Source of the DNA: CAUZJF01 sp965248605
GTDB lineage: Bacteria; Chloroflexota; Dehalococcoidia; Lucifugimonadales; CAUZJF01
Direction of reading: 5' to 3'
Length of the DNA: 64,000 bases
NCBI GenBank assembly: GCA_965248605.1
Contig: CBDFJV010000007.1
Coordinates: forward strand, 310,001-374,000
The stretch's first letter is position 1. Each line of letters starts with the position of its first letter. Shown here in pieces: positions 1 to 8,502 of the stretch. The notes beneath the pieces are model-generated. The model saw nothing but the letters and a program-made list of their open reading frames with translations. It made no database searches and was not told the DNA's origin. A program made the translations under genes and the position numbers.

Positions 1-771
1 CAGGCGTTCGCGGACGACCGCAATAGAGTCTTCATAGGTCCCACGGAGCACCTGGAACGGCGAGTCGCTTCCCCACATGACCCGCTCGGGCCCGAAGGCG
101 TCCAGAACGCGACGGATAAGAGGCAAAAGGTCGTCGTGAGGCGGCTTTCGCGCACCCAGCGAGTGGAACCGCGACGCCTTCACGTAGACGTTGGGATGTC
201 TGGCCAACCCGCAAAGCATGCGCACCTTACCGTCGTCGACAGAGCCCTGTTCGCCGATTCTGGCCATATGGTCGATCACGACATCCGTATCAGGATACAG
301 TCCGCACATCCGGTCGATCTCAGGCAGGCCCTCCGGCTGGGTCAGCGGGCACATGGCCTGTCTAGTCTTCGCGGCAATCTTGAACATCTCGTTGTAGCCC
401 GCATCATCCAGCCAGCCGTCGGCCCCGTCTGGGGGAGCGATGATACGAAACCCGGTCACGCCACGCTCACGCAGATTGGACATCTCGTCCGCCAGCCGTT
501 CGCTGTGCCGGTCGACCATCGCGGCCATACGGAACACGGTTGGAAAACGCTCGATCGCGTCGAGCATGTAGCTGTTGTCGGTCCCGTAGAGGATGGTCTG
601 CACCAGCACGGCACGTCCGACTCCGGATGGGCGGGCGTGCCGCAGAAGGACCTCTGGCGAAAAGTCCTTTGGCGCCACCGCGGCGGCGTCCGTGCCGATG
701 GCGAACGGATACCGTTTCGTATCCGGCGTCCATAGATGGACGTGTGAGTCGATCCAGTCCTGCGGAAGCAA
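1..771 (-). CDS. Amidohydrolase-2 family protein, C-terminus cut by window edge
   Basis: This is a metal-dependent hydrolase of the amidohydrolase-2 (TIM-barrel) family; the substrate is unknown. The visible 257 codons begin with the family's N-terminal metal motif DSHVHLW. They continue through VVIDHMAR and end near MWGSDSPFQV, the usual C-terminal barrel motif with its catalytic Asp. Family members run about 280-300 residues, so only the last few dozen are missing beyond base 1. I chose a TTG start at 771 because an AAGGGG ribosome-binding site lies just upstream and no ATG or GTG fits the frame. The reading frame is continuous throughout. A long antisense frame on the plus strand here is a shadow. 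The family call is secure; the reaction is not. Confidence 0.85.
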   Translation of the reverse strand, partial: MLPQDWIDSHVHLWTPDTKRYPFAIGTDAAAVAPKDFSPEVLLRHARPSGVGRAVLVQTILYGTDNSYMLDAIERFPTVFRMAAMVDRHSERLADEMSNLRERGVTGFRIIAPPDGADGWLDDAGYNEMFKIAAKTRQAMCPLTQPEGLPEIDRMCGLYPDTDVVIDHMARIGEQGSVDDGKVRMLCGLARHPNVYVKASRFHSLGARKPPHDDLLPLIRRVLDAFGPERVMWGSDSPFQVLRGTYEDSIAVVRERL

Positions 772-840
772 TTCGGCCCCTTCAAATGTGACTATCGAAG
801 TAGCAGGCTACGAAACGTGCCGCGGTGTCGCCTTCAGTTC

Positions 841-868
841 AGGATTCTGGCTTTCGCCGGAATGACGG
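841..868. repeat. Short dispersed repeat (GGATTCTGGCTTTCGCCGG type)
   Basis: An intergenic 28-bp stretch between two minus-strand genes has the form GGATTC-tggctttcgccg-GAATGACGG. It is an interspersed sequence of the kind seen between genes in many bacterial genomes. A related but diverged inverted pair lies at 49768-49867. No gene is visible in 772-911. Confidence 0.45.
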
Positions 869-911
869 AGGGACCCAAGATGCTGTGAGTCCCCCAACCA
901 GTTCAGATTGG

Positions 912-1943
912 CTAACGCCTCTGGTAGACCTGAAACCTGTGCCGGTTGGACTCGAGCACGTATAGACGCCCTTGATTATCCAACGTGACCGCGATGGGAC
1001 TCCAGAAGTAGGGCTCGGTCTGCGACGACACGTCGTACGGCGTACTGAGATGAGGCGGCAGCGGGGGCGTCAGGTTCGAGCGGTCGCGCTCGGCCCTCTC
1101 ATCAGGGTTCGACGCCAGGAACTCCTCAGCCCACTTCGAGAGCGTGGCCTGCCCCCGCAGCTTGGTGAGGAATCTCCCCTCGCTGTCCAGGACCTGTACG
1201 CGCTCGTTGCCCCAGTCTGCAACATAGATGTTTCCTTCGCCGTCGACGGCAACGTCAGACGGGCGGGTGAACTGGCCATCACCGTCGCCCGAGGCGCCAT
1301 ATGCGGCGAGGAATCGGCCCTCCGGCGAAAACTTCTGAACACGGTCGTTTCGCCAGTCCGCGACGTAGATGTTGTCTTGCGAATCGATCGTCAAACCCCA
1401 GGGCAGATCGAACTGCCCCTCTCCCGACCCTGGCTCTCCGAAACCGCCGATGTATTCCCCAACTGAGGTGAACTTCTGGACGCGACCGTTGAACTGGTCG
1501 GCGACGTACGCGTTGTCCTGGGAGTCGAAGGCGATGCCCGACGGGCCGTTCAACTCGCCCTCCCCGGTACCGTGAGAGCCCCACATCGTCACGTATTCGC
1601 CAGACGAATCGTAGACGCACACCCGGTGGTTGTACTCGTCGGTGACGTGGAGCCTCTCCTGGCCATCTAGAGCCATGGCGACAGGCCAGATGAATTGGCC
1701 GTCACCGCTTCCGTGCCCGTTGCTAAACTCGCCGAGATGCTCCTCATCGAGATTGCAGACGCTGACCCGCACCGCCTGAGCGCGAGCGGGGTCGCACCGG
1801 TTGAGGACGAAGATACGGCCATCAGGAGCGACGACCATGTCGTGCGGGTTGGCGAAACCGCGTCCGGAGGTTCCGTTATTGGTTATCCCAATAGTCTTCA
1901 CGTAGTCCAACGCAAGCTGCGTTGTGACTTCGGAGGCGACCAC
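912..1943 (-). CDS. NHL-repeat beta-propeller protein
   Basis: This 343-residue protein is made almost entirely of NHL repeats of about 47 residues. The repeating core is FxxPxGIAxDsqdNiYVADxxNxRVQKF, visible at least five times (for example NAYVADQFNGRVQKF, NIYVADWRNDRVQKF, NIYVADWGNERVQVL). This predicts a six-bladed propeller, generally a binding or lactonase-like scaffold. No signal peptide or membrane segment is evident. It lies 75 bp downstream of a DUF1800 gene on the same strand and could be read with it. Repeats of this kind are common in peptidylglycine-lyase-like and Vgb-like proteins. No catalytic residues can be assigned, so the function stays open. Confidence 0.85.
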   Translation of the reverse strand: MVASEVTTQLALDYVKTIGITNNGTSGRGFANPHDMVVAPDGRIFVLNRCDPARAQAVRVSVCNLDEEHLGEFSNGHGSGDGQFIWPVAMALDGQERLHVTDEYNHRVCVYDSSGEYVTMWGSHGTGEGELNGPSGIAFDSQDNAYVADQFNGRVQKFTSVGEYIGGFGEPGSGEGQFDLPWGLTIDSQDNIYVADWRNDRVQKFSPEGRFLAAYGASGDGDGQFTRPSDVAVDGEGNIYVADWGNERVQVLDSEGRFLTKLRGQATLSKWAEEFLASNPDERAERDRSNLTPPLPPHLSTPYDVSSQTEPYFWSPIAVTLDNQGRLYVLESNRHRFQVYQRR

Positions 1944-1969
1944 TATCGAATCTCCTTATCTCAACCAGA

Positions 1970-1990
1970 GGGCAGGTCTAAGACCTGCCC
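1970..1990. repeat. Palindromic dispersed repeat, copy 1
   Basis: A near-perfect palindrome: GGGCAGGTCT, one base, AGACCTGCCC, followed by CTACC. A second copy in the opposite orientation lies at 23275-23300 (GGTAGG plus GGGCGGGTTT/AAACCCGCCC), with compensating base changes in both arms. Covariation between arms points to selection on the hairpin or to a mobile REP-like unit. Confidence 0.6.
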
Positions 1991-2018
1991 CTACCGGCGA
2001 TAACGTCAGCCGGCCTAC

Positions 2019-3434
2019 TCAGGCCAACTGGTATTCGCGACTTGATGCGATTAGCCTCAGTATCTCTCCCACCCGTTGCTCGGCCGCGTCACCCGGTTCG
2101 GCGCTCCGGAGATCGAGGTCTCCATCTCGGGTCGCGTGCTCCAGCAGGGCCGACCGGGCGCTCTCGGAGACAGGGACAGGCCCAACCAAGTCAAGACAGC
2201 TATCGACTAGCTCCTGGGGAGTGAGAACGCCGCCGTTGTTGTGGGCCAAGCGGTCAATGATGCTACGGACTCCGGGGCTGTCGACATTGGCGAGCTCCTG
2301 AGCCACGAAGTTCACGCGCTCCACCAGCGCACCGCTGTCGATCCACTCGGTCCCCTCGTGCCAGCCCTCCACCGAAGGAGGCTGGAAAAGCCCCTGACCC
2401 ATGTAGAAAGCCTGCTGCCCAACCTTCTCGATTCCAAAGGTAGGCTTGGCGTAGCTACCCGCCATCTTGATACCACCAGCGACCAGCTCGACAGGGCCTT
2501 TGACCCGAGCGAATCTAGCCCCCTCGGACCTGAAGTACTCGGACAAGAAAAGGGTTCGCAGGACCGACCGGATTTCGTAACCCGAGTCGAAATAGCTAAC
2601 CATCATGCTGTCGATCACCGCGCGGCCTTCGTCGTCTATTTCGTCGGCGCCGAAGAATTGAAATAGCCGGGTGCTTATAAAACGGGCGGTCGCCTGTTCC
2701 CCAGCAATAATGTCGATAATGTCTTGACCGTTGAACCGACCTGTCCGGCCCAGGAAGGTCTTCTCCCCGTCGTCGTGGTCCTGCGGGCGGTACTCGAAGT
2801 GCCAGGCGATACGTCCGTAGGGCCAAATTGAATCCTTCTGGGCTCGGACTGACATATACTCGGCGTTGCCAAGGGTCCATCCAGTGAAGGCCCGGGAACA
2901 TTCCTTGATGTCTTCCTCCGTGTAGTGTCCGATGCCCATGGAGAAGAGCTCGAGCAGCTCGCGGCCGTAGTTCTCGTTGATGGCGCCGTCATGGTTTTCA
3001 TTGTTGTCGAGCCAGATGATCATAGCCGGGTCTTTCGAGAGCTCGACGAGCAGCGGCGGCAGCGGGCCGAGCCCGAACCTACGGAACATGTCGATCTGGT
3101 TCAGCAAGGATCTGGACTGGTTCAGTTTCGAGTAGCCTGTCGCAAACAGGCTGTGCCAGAACAGAGCGATCTTCTCCTCCAGAGGGTTCTTGGTGGAGAT
3201 CATGCGGTAGATCCAATAGGCGCTCGCGCTATCGAGCAGTCTCATCTCCGACTGGTCCACGTGGTATCGCCTGATCAGGTCGTCCGGAATGTTGCCGGGG
3301 TCGCCGGGGTGGAGTAGATCTTCGACTGTGGCCTCGTAGCCCTTGGCCGCGTAGCCGTCGAGCTCGTCCCGAGTTGCGCCGAAGCCGGCCCGGCGCAGCA
3401 GGTGAGCTGCTAGTGCGATGTCTTCGTTGCTCAT
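2019..3434 (-). CDS. DUF1800 domain-containing protein
   Basis: This 471-residue protein belongs to the DUF1800 family, which is almost always encoded beside a DUF1501 gene, as it is here. Family hallmarks are visible: HLLRRAGFGAT near the N-terminus, EEKIALFWHSLFATGYSK, NENYGRELLELFSMG, CSRAFTGWTL and PPSVEGWHEG near the C-terminus. The start is the ATG at 3434 (MSNEDIALAAH). The frame stays open upstream to 3719, but that stretch is a low-complexity Ser/Thr/Arg shadow of the neighbouring gene and the intergenic repeat. The biochemical role is unknown; the pair is thought to be secreted or envelope-associated in other phyla. No signal peptide is visible in this copy. Confidence 0.9.
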   Translation of the reverse strand: MSNEDIALAAHLLRRAGFGATRDELDGYAAKGYEATVEDLLHPGDPGNIPDDLIRRYHVDQSEMRLLDSASAYWIYRMISTKNPLEEKIALFWHSLFATGYSKLNQSRSLLNQIDMFRRFGLGPLPPLLVELSKDPAMIIWLDNNENHDGAINENYGRELLELFSMGIGHYTEEDIKECSRAFTGWTLGNAEYMSVRAQKDSIWPYGRIAWHFEYRPQDHDDGEKTFLGRTGRFNGQDIIDIIAGEQATARFISTRLFQFFGADEIDDEGRAVIDSMMVSYFDSGYEIRSVLRTLFLSEYFRSEGARFARVKGPVELVAGGIKMAGSYAKPTFGIEKVGQQAFYMGQGLFQPPSVEGWHEGTEWIDSGALVERVNFVAQELANVDSPGVRSIIDRLAHNNGGVLTPQELVDSCLDLVGPVPVSESARSALLEHATRDGDLDLRSAEPGDAAEQRVGEILRLIASSREYQLA

Positions 3435-3473
3435 GTGGTCGTCCCTAAATGGTGTTTTGTGGTCCCGAAAGAA

Positions 3474-3516
3474 CCTCACCCCCGGCCCCTCTCCGCATTG
3501 CGGAGAGGGGGGAAGG
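3474..3516. repeat. Intergenic hairpin repeat (CTCACCCCCGGCCCCTCTCC type)
   Basis: This contains CCCTCTCCGCA/TTGCGGAGAGGG, a 12-bp inverted repeat forming a strong hairpin, preceded by CCTCACCCC and followed by a reverse GGGGTGAGG at about 3542-3550. A reduced relative lies at 21187-21219. It sits between the DUF1501 and DUF1800 genes and may modulate the transcript between them. Confidence 0.5.
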
Positions 3517-3552
3517 CGCGTTGTGCGCAGCGTCGATTTGTTGGGGTGAGGT

Positions 3553-4680
3553 CTAGTTTGCGATGAATTCGAGAGGGGCGAACCGCCCGTTGACGATCGG
3601 GGCGGCGTCGAGGCCGAGCCATCGTTCCAAGATCGTCGTGTACGTCTGCCGGAAGTCGTTGTTGAAGTGAAGGTCGCCTTCGAGTTGGTCCTCTTCCTTG
3701 AGAGAGGGGTATTCGCCATACATGCCGGTCACCACGGGGTCGCCTATGACAAAGGCCAGCCCGCCCGACCCGTGGTCGGTACCGGAACCATTGTCCTTGA
3801 TGCGGCGACCGAACTCCGAGAATATGAAGATGATTGCGTCGTCCTCGCGGCCATGCTCCTTCAAGTCGTCGACGAAATCGCCGACGGCGCCGGCGACTTC
3901 GTTCCAGAGCTTGCTATGGGCGGGGAGCTCGCCGGCGTGGGTGTCGAAGCTGCCGTGTGCTGTGTAGTAAATTCGAGTACCTAGGTCGGCGAACATCACC
4001 TGCGCGACGCTCCTGAGGCTCTGCGCGATAGGATTGTCCGCGTATTCGACACTCGACGCGTATTTTGCGGGCGCGGTGCGTAGGATGTCCGCACCTCTCA
4101 AGGCGTCCATGCCCGTCTGGCCCAGGAAGTCCATGACGGCGTCTCCGCCGTTGGTCGCGCCGTACATCTTTGAGAAGGTCTCAAGAGCGTACTTCCGGAG
4201 CTTTTCGTCCTCGATGTCCGGGAAGAGGCCGTAGGTCTCCAGGTTCCCGACCGAGGCGACGGGCACTCCACGGCACCCTAGTGCACGAGGAAGGCCACGG
4301 CCGAAGTTAACGCCGGTGAGGACGTTCTCGGACTTGGGGTCCAGCTCTCTGATCGTTCGACCCAGCCATCCTTCTTTGCCGACGTCCTCGGGCAACGCGG
4401 TGTGCCAGATATCCATCGACCGGAAGTGCGACCGGTTGGGATTGGGGTAGCCGATCCCGTTGATGATTGCGAGGTTGCCCTCGTCCCATATCCGCTTGAT
4501 CGGCTCCATCCCGGGGCGGAACCCGACCTGGCCGTCGATTTCGAGCACCTCTTCAGGCTGGATCGACACCGTGGACCGTGAGTCGTAGTAAATGCCGTTC
4601 GTGTAGGGGACCAGCGTGTTGAGGTAGTCGTTACCTCCCGACAGCTGGATGACAACAATAGACCGATTGTCGCCGCTCAA
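3553..4680 (-). CDS. DUF1501 domain-containing protein (sulfatase-like fold)
   Basis: This is a protein of about 375 residues of the DUF1501 family, distantly related to sulfatases and alkaline phosphatases. Recognisable blocks are VVIQLSGGNDYLNTLVPY at the N-terminus, NRSHFRSMDIW, ARGLPRALG-like text, YYTAHGSFDTHAGE and FSEFGRRIKDNGSGTDHG, the family's conserved C-terminal metal-like motif. I prefer a TTG start at 4680 because it has a GAAGGGAG ribosome-binding site and leaves the usual short N-terminus. A GTG at 4749 in the same frame adds 23 residues and has no such site. Many homologues carry a Tat signal; this one does not. It lies upstream of DUF1800 on the same strand, and the two genes form the classical pair. 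Confidence 0.88.
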   Translation of the reverse strand: MSGDNRSIVVIQLSGGNDYLNTLVPYTNGIYYDSRSTVSIQPEEVLEIDGQVGFRPGMEPIKRIWDEGNLAIINGIGYPNPNRSHFRSMDIWHTALPEDVGKEGWLGRTIRELDPKSENVLTGVNFGRGLPRALGCRGVPVASVGNLETYGLFPDIEDEKLRKYALETFSKMYGATNGGDAVMDFLGQTGMDALRGADILRTAPAKYASSVEYADNPIAQSLRSVAQVMFADLGTRIYYTAHGSFDTHAGELPAHSKLWNEVAGAVGDFVDDLKEHGREDDAIIFIFSEFGRRIKDNGSGTDHGSGGLAFVIGDPVVTGMYGEYPSLKEEDQLEGDLHFNNDFRQTYTTILERWLGLDAAPIVNGRFAPLEFIAN

Positions 4681-4834
4681 CGTGGATGGCTCCCTTCTTT
4701 CGACCTGCAGCGAGATAGCAGCTGAGAACCGCAGGCCGACCGCCAACACAATCTACAACATGGCGCCCCTAACAGACAAGCCCCGTGTCGGCCACGTAGG
4801 GCTCCACGGGCAAGTAAGGGCCTGGTCTAAGGTG

Positions 4835-5530
4835 CTACCAGACCCGCTTGTCCTCAGGCACGTCGGAGACATCCTGAGGGTCGTAGCCGATCGCCTTCCG
4901 GCCGTGGTCGATGTCGTAGAGAGGCCAGGTGCTGTCCGAGACTCCGAACACGACCTCGAACTTCACACCCGGGTGAATGATCGCCTGCTCGAAGACGCGA
5001 ACGCAGTCGCCGAAGCTAAGCTGGTGCGGGTGCTCCGGCTTGTCGCGGTTCTTGTTGAAGTTCCCGATCCGGACCGCCACCACCTCCATGTCGTGGCGGG
5101 CCGAGTACATGTATCCGATGCTCTCGCCAAAGACCTTCGTAATGGTGTAGAAACTGTCCGGCTTAGGTAGGAGGTCTACCGTTCGGCGGATCGTGGCGGG
5201 GTAGAAAGACCTTGGTAAAACACCGGCGCGGCTCGCGTATGCGATACGGCGGGCGCCGTTCTGTCGCGCCGCTTCGAAGACGTTATAGGTGCCGACCATC
5301 GACTCCTTGGCCTGCTCCCACTCTGCCCCGACGTTCACTAGGTGAATGACGGCTTCCATTCCCTCGGTCGCCTTCAGAACGGTGTCGAAGTCGCCTATAT
5401 CGCCGACGGTCGCGTCGTCAAGCTCGGGCATCTCTACACGGTCTAGACCTCTTATCTCGTGGCGGTCTTTCATTCCTCGGGCAAGGTGGGCGCCGATCTG
5501 CCCCGCCGCACCCGTGATCAGTACGCGCAT
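4835..5530 (-). CDS. NAD-dependent epimerase/dehydratase family protein
   Basis: This 231-residue extended short-chain dehydrogenase/reductase has the Rossmann motif GAAGQIG at residues 7-13. An acidic residue after strand 2 (GLDRVE) favours NAD. YTITK supplies the catalytic Tyr-xxx-Lys. The pattern YTITKVFGESIGYMYSA and the short C-terminus resemble uronate dehydrogenase-like members more than UDP-sugar epimerases. A GGAGG ribosome-binding site lies just before the ATG. The gene diverges from the acetamidase gene. The substrate is not determined. Confidence 0.85.
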   Translation of the reverse strand: MRVLITGAAGQIGAHLARGMKDRHEIRGLDRVEMPELDDATVGDIGDFDTVLKATEGMEAVIHLVNVGAEWEQAKESMVGTYNVFEAARQNGARRIAYASRAGVLPRSFYPATIRRTVDLLPKPDSFYTITKVFGESIGYMYSARHDMEVVAVRIGNFNKNRDKPEHPHQLSFGDCVRVFEQAIIHPGVKFEVVFGVSDSTWPLYDIDHGRKAIGYDPQDVSDVPEDKRVW

Positions 5531-5656
5531 GGTGTCCTCCTGGGAGTGTGAATCAGTAGCTCTTAAAAGCGACCCACACGATAGCAGCGGCCCTAGGTGG
5601 TGTCAACGCGACCGAGTCCCCCGCTAGAGAGTTCGTGGCTCCACTTCTGAAGAGCA

Positions 5657-5685
5657 TTGACAGAGGCTGAGGGCACTACTACTCT
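5657..5685 (+). promoter_or_regulatory. Putative sigma-70 promoter for acetamidase gene
   Basis: A perfect -35 box TTGACA (5657-5662), a 17-bp spacer and a weak -10 TACTCT (5680-5685) lie about 60 bp upstream of the acetamidase ATG in a divergent intergenic region. The -10 matches only three of six positions, so this is tentative. Confidence 0.35.
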
Positions 5686-5744
5686 TTCGCGAGAATCGCC
5701 GGCAACATCGTGATTTCGGTATCTCCAACAGAGAGGCAAACAAG

Positions 5745-6669
5745 ATGCGTACCTTCACTCGAAAGCCCTACTACAAAGGCCCCGACGACCCGGAGCGGAC
5801 CGAAGTCAGGGGCACGCTGAAGCTGGGCGAGACCGTGATTATCGAGACGCCCGGCGGCAGGGACAGCGAGCTGCGGCCCGGAATGGTGCCGGAGATAGCC
5901 GACGTGCGGGGCTCGAGAGGGGGAGGCCCATTTCTGATCCAGGACGTCGACCCCGGCGACTGGGTCGCCATCGAGATCATTGACGTCGTGCCGGGACCCT
6001 ATGGCTACTACAACAACGGCGGGCCCTTCCGCGGCAGTCTCCGCAGCGTTGCTCCGGTCCGTGACGGGTTCCTTCACTTCCCACCCGATTTCGTGGTCCC
6101 AATCAGGCCGATGATCGGCGTTGTTGGGCTTGAAGGCCGTATCTCCTCACCCCTCGGCGTGGAACCACGGCGGGAACATGGACTTCAATTCGATACGGGC
6201 AGGCAGCACGGTGCACATACGGGCCCAGCAGGAGGGCGGCCTGCTCACAATCGGCGACGGCCACGCCTACATGAGCGACGGAGAGCTGACTGGAACCGGC
6301 GTCGAGATCGACCTGACCGTTACGCTGAAGGTAGACCGCTCACCCGGTTTTCCCACCGGCGGTGTCGTTGTGGAGAATGAGGACTGGATATACACGGCGG
6401 GCATGGGCGCGACCTGGGAAGACGCACTCAAGATCGCGTGGACGGAAATGGTCGGCCTGATCGCCGATCTGTACGATACCACCGTGGAGTACGCTAACCT
6501 GATCGTCGGCACCCTCGGCGACGCCATTCCTGGCTATGCCGCCGGAGCGATGAACAGCCGTGGGTTCCTGCAGGGCAATCCGGCCGGCAAGGCGCCCAAT
6601 GGATACGTGACGTGCCAGATCGCGATACCCAAGTCGCTGCGGCGCACCGGCAAGCCCTTCGAGCATTAG
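5745..6669 (+). pseudogene. Acetamidase/formamidase family gene with a frameshift
   Basis: This is an acetamidase/formamidase homologue; such zinc amidohydrolases release ammonia from short amides. Frame 1 (from ATG 5745) encodes the N-terminal half, including ETPGGRDSELRPG and PMIGVVGLE. The second half is read one frame over and contains the family metal motif HGGNMD, followed by GDGHAYMSDGE and ends FEH at 6669. The switch falls between about 6125 and 6170. Joined, the halves give a product of about 308 residues with every expected block. The lesion is therefore a single-base indel, either a genuine pseudogene or a sequencing or assembly error. A GAGAGG ribosome-binding site precedes the start. 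Confidence 0.8.
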
Positions 6670-6778
6670 ACCTGGACTACGACGCGCTTGAAGCCGACCG
6701 CGCGGAGTTCGGATAGGGCAGATCTCTGCCGAAGGCAAATTCTTTTTAGAGCGTGATTAGACGGGAGACCTGGAACTC

Positions 6779-7132
6779 CTACGAGTCTTCGTGGAAGCCA
6801 ATGATGTGCCCGTCGGGATCGGCGATGTAGAACTCTCGACCGTACGGCATCTCACGAAGCGGTTGAGTCACGTCGACGGAACGACTCTTGAGTTCTTCAT
6901 ATAGAGCGTCTATCCGTTCGACCTCGCACAGAATATCCAGGTTCTGATCCCCACCGGCGGCCTTGAGATGAATGGAGTGGCCATCTCGGAGTATGCCTGC
7001 ATAGAAGCCACCGTATCTAAAAGAGACTTCGAAGCCGAGTTCCTTGGTATAGAACTCTATTGAACGCTCGAGGTCGGCAACCAGAAACTGTGGGCTCATC
7101 CCGGTGATTGTTGGCGTCGCGGTCGTGTTCAT
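6779..7132 (-). CDS. VOC family (glyoxalase/bleomycin-resistance-like) protein
   Basis: This 117-residue single-domain protein of the vicinal-oxygen-chelate superfamily shows VADLERSIEFYTKELGFEV, HSIHLKAAGG and YFxDPDGHxIGFHE-like blocks (REFYIADPDGHIIGFHE). The ATG at 7132 has an AGGAGGA ribosome-binding site six bases upstream. The frame continues further 5' only as a shadow of the GNAT gene. The role may be small-molecule modification, isomerisation or sequestration; none can be named. It follows the GNAT gene on the same strand with about 70 bp between them. Confidence 0.85.
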   Translation of the reverse strand: MNTTATPTITGMSPQFLVADLERSIEFYTKELGFEVSFRYGGFYAGILRDGHSIHLKAAGGDQNLDILCEVERIDALYEELKSRSVDVTQPLREMPYGREFYIADPDGHIIGFHEDS

Positions 7133-7200
7133 GCTTCCTCCTCTACGAAACTTGCTGTTGGCCACCATATCGGCCTTGAAGTCGAACTGCTCGAACAGGT

Positions 7201-7707
7201 TCACAAACTGCTCTTCGACCCTATCGCTAACCGTTTCCGCATTCGGTAAAAGTCGCTCCCGTCCCAATCCTTCGCCTTAGCTACCAAGACGTAACCGCAT
7301 TTCTCATAAAACCCTCGAGCGTATAGAATCACCCCGGCGTTGATGAAATCACGGTGAGTTCTTTCCTGATAGTCTGCTTCTGCGTGAGTCACCAGTTTTG
7401 TCCCAATCCCAAGCCCGAAGTAGTCAGGATCTACATATACGTGCCTGACGCTTTCCCCTGCCCAGCCGGCCGTACCGCGAATCACGCCATCAACAACAGC
7501 AACGAATAGACGTCTATCTGAAATCATCTCCAGGAACTCTTCCTCAGTGTAATCACCGAGCAGGGTCTCCACTTCGACCTCGTTATAAGCCGAAGGAGCC
7601 ACGCGCGAAAAAGCGTCGCTCCTGACCTCGATGATTCTGACTAACTCAGATCTCTTCGCGAGTCGTATTTCCAAAGACCCCTCCGGGATCAAGGCGTCTA
7701 TTCCCAC
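7201..7707 (-). CDS. GNAT family N-acetyltransferase
   Basis: This protein of up to 168 residues carries the GNAT acetyl-CoA binding motif A (VRHVYVDPDYFGLGIGTKL) and the C-terminal FYEKCGYVLVAK block. A GTG at 7707 is the longest start. A TTG at 7674 follows a GGAGGGG ribosome-binding site and would remove eleven residues, so it may be the real start. The acceptor substrate is unknown. It lies between the DUF2087 and VOC genes on the minus strand. Confidence 0.85.
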   Translation of the reverse strand: MGIDALIPEGSLEIRLAKRSELVRIIEVRSDAFSRVAPSAYNEVEVETLLGDYTEEEFLEMISDRRLFVAVVDGVIRGTAGWAGESVRHVYVDPDYFGLGIGTKLVTHAEADYQERTHRDFINAGVILYARGFYEKCGYVLVAKAKDWDGSDFYRMRKRLAIGSKSSL

Positions 7708-7738
7708 GACGCCGGACAGGAGATAAGCCTCGCCGCGG

Positions 7739-8164
7739 CTAGCGCGGAGGGTTGTCCGCGTGCTGCCGTTTCAGGTCCCCGATTTCCTTCATGCCCTCCC
7801 CAATCACGCGATAGACATCGACGCTTTCGACAGCGGCGTCGAATATCTTCTTGTGAGGGCCGTCCGAACTAACACGGTAGCTTGACCCGCCCCGATCGCG
7901 CTCGAGGTAGTCCTCGTCGACGAGCCATCGCCTAAGCGTTACCCGGTCCAAGTCGATGGAGCGGCCGACATCCACCAGCCAGTACGCAAGCTTGTCGTCG
8001 ATCTCGGGTTCGGAGTAACCGATCTGTGAGTTCAGAGTGAGAACGACGCTCTTGAGCAAGATGTGTCGATCGCGGCTGCGTCGAGGCAACCCGACGATGC
8101 TGCTCTTCAGACATAGCTCTTGAAGACGGGCAACAAACTGGTCCCGACTGATGCGGTCCGTCAA
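7739..8164 (-). CDS. DUF2087 domain-containing protein
   Basis: This 141-residue protein has a central block LPRRSRDRHILLK...YSEPEIDDKLAYW...VTLRRWLVDEDYLERDRGGSSYR. It matches the DUF2087 winged-helix-like pattern (LPrk...Rrelvdegll.R...G..Y). DUF2087 modules are often fused to ArsR-type regulators, so a DNA-binding or regulatory role is likely but unproven. It is divergent from the small Lys-rich gene, with about 120 bp between them. Confidence 0.7.
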   Translation of the reverse strand: MTDRISRDQFVARLQELCLKSSIVGLPRRSRDRHILLKSVVLTLNSQIGYSEPEIDDKLAYWLVDVGRSIDLDRVTLRRWLVDEDYLERDRGGSSYRVSSDGPHKKIFDAAVESVDVYRVIGEGMKEIGDLKRQHADNPPR

Positions 8165-8210
8165 CTCTCCACCTCCGCCTTGCAGTGCCCGCCGGAAGGG
8201 CGCATCGTTT

Positions 8211-8239
8211 TTGCGTCCAACGGCATTTTGCTCTACACT
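8211..8239 (+). promoter_or_regulatory. Putative promoter of the small Lys-rich gene
   Basis: TTGCGT (8211-8216), a 17-bp spacer and TACACT (8234-8239) give a plausible sigma-70 promoter. The leader to the ATG at 8287 would be about 40 nt. Both boxes are imperfect. Confidence 0.35.
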
Positions 8240-8286
8240 CTAGCTACTACCGCAAGACTCCCCTGGAGTCGGTACGGAGGTGGGAC

Positions 8287-8436
8287 ATGCCCAAGGGTCA
8301 CAAGCCCAAGCGCGAGGCCAAAAAGCAAAAGAAGAAACCCGAGAAGCCGTTAGTGCTTTCGACGCCTGTTTTCACGTCGACTGAAGTAGAAGTGATAAAG
8401 AGGAAGAGAAAGCCGAGGGAAGAAGACGAAGAGTAG
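8287..8436 (+). CDS. Small Lys/Arg-rich protein (49 residues)
   Basis: A 49-residue gene stands alone, flanked by its own putative promoter and a textbook intrinsic terminator. The N-terminal half is strongly basic (MPKGHKPKREAKKQKKK), followed by a VVLSTPVF-like hydrophobic patch, a KRKRK cluster and an acidic tail EEDEE. GGAGGTGGG lies seven bases before the ATG. The composition suggests an RNA- or ribosome-associated peptide, but no family is named here. The start is internal to a longer open frame whose 5' part has no ribosome-binding site. The terminator and ribosome-binding site make a real gene likely. Confidence 0.7.
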   Translation: MPKGHKPKREAKKQKKKPEKPLVLSTPVFTSTEVEVIKRKRKPREEDEE

Positions 8437-8457
8437 CTAGTCCGCGCTCAAGAAGCA

Positions 8458-8499
8458 GGGGCTTGTCCGCGTCCAATCGGACAAGCCCCTTTTCGTTTT
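8458..8499 (+). terminator. Rho-independent terminator
   Basis: A perfect 12-bp stem (GGGGCTTGTCCG / CGGACAAGCCCC) with an 8-base loop is followed by TTTTCGTTTT. It lies 21 bp after the stop of the small Lys-rich gene. Confidence 0.92.
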
Positions 8500-8502
8500 A
8501 GT

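Noticed and set aside
136..735. 199-codon open frame on the plus strand
   Set aside because: It is antisense to the amidohydrolase gene, which has family motifs in its own frame; the plus frame is a GC-codon-bias shadow.
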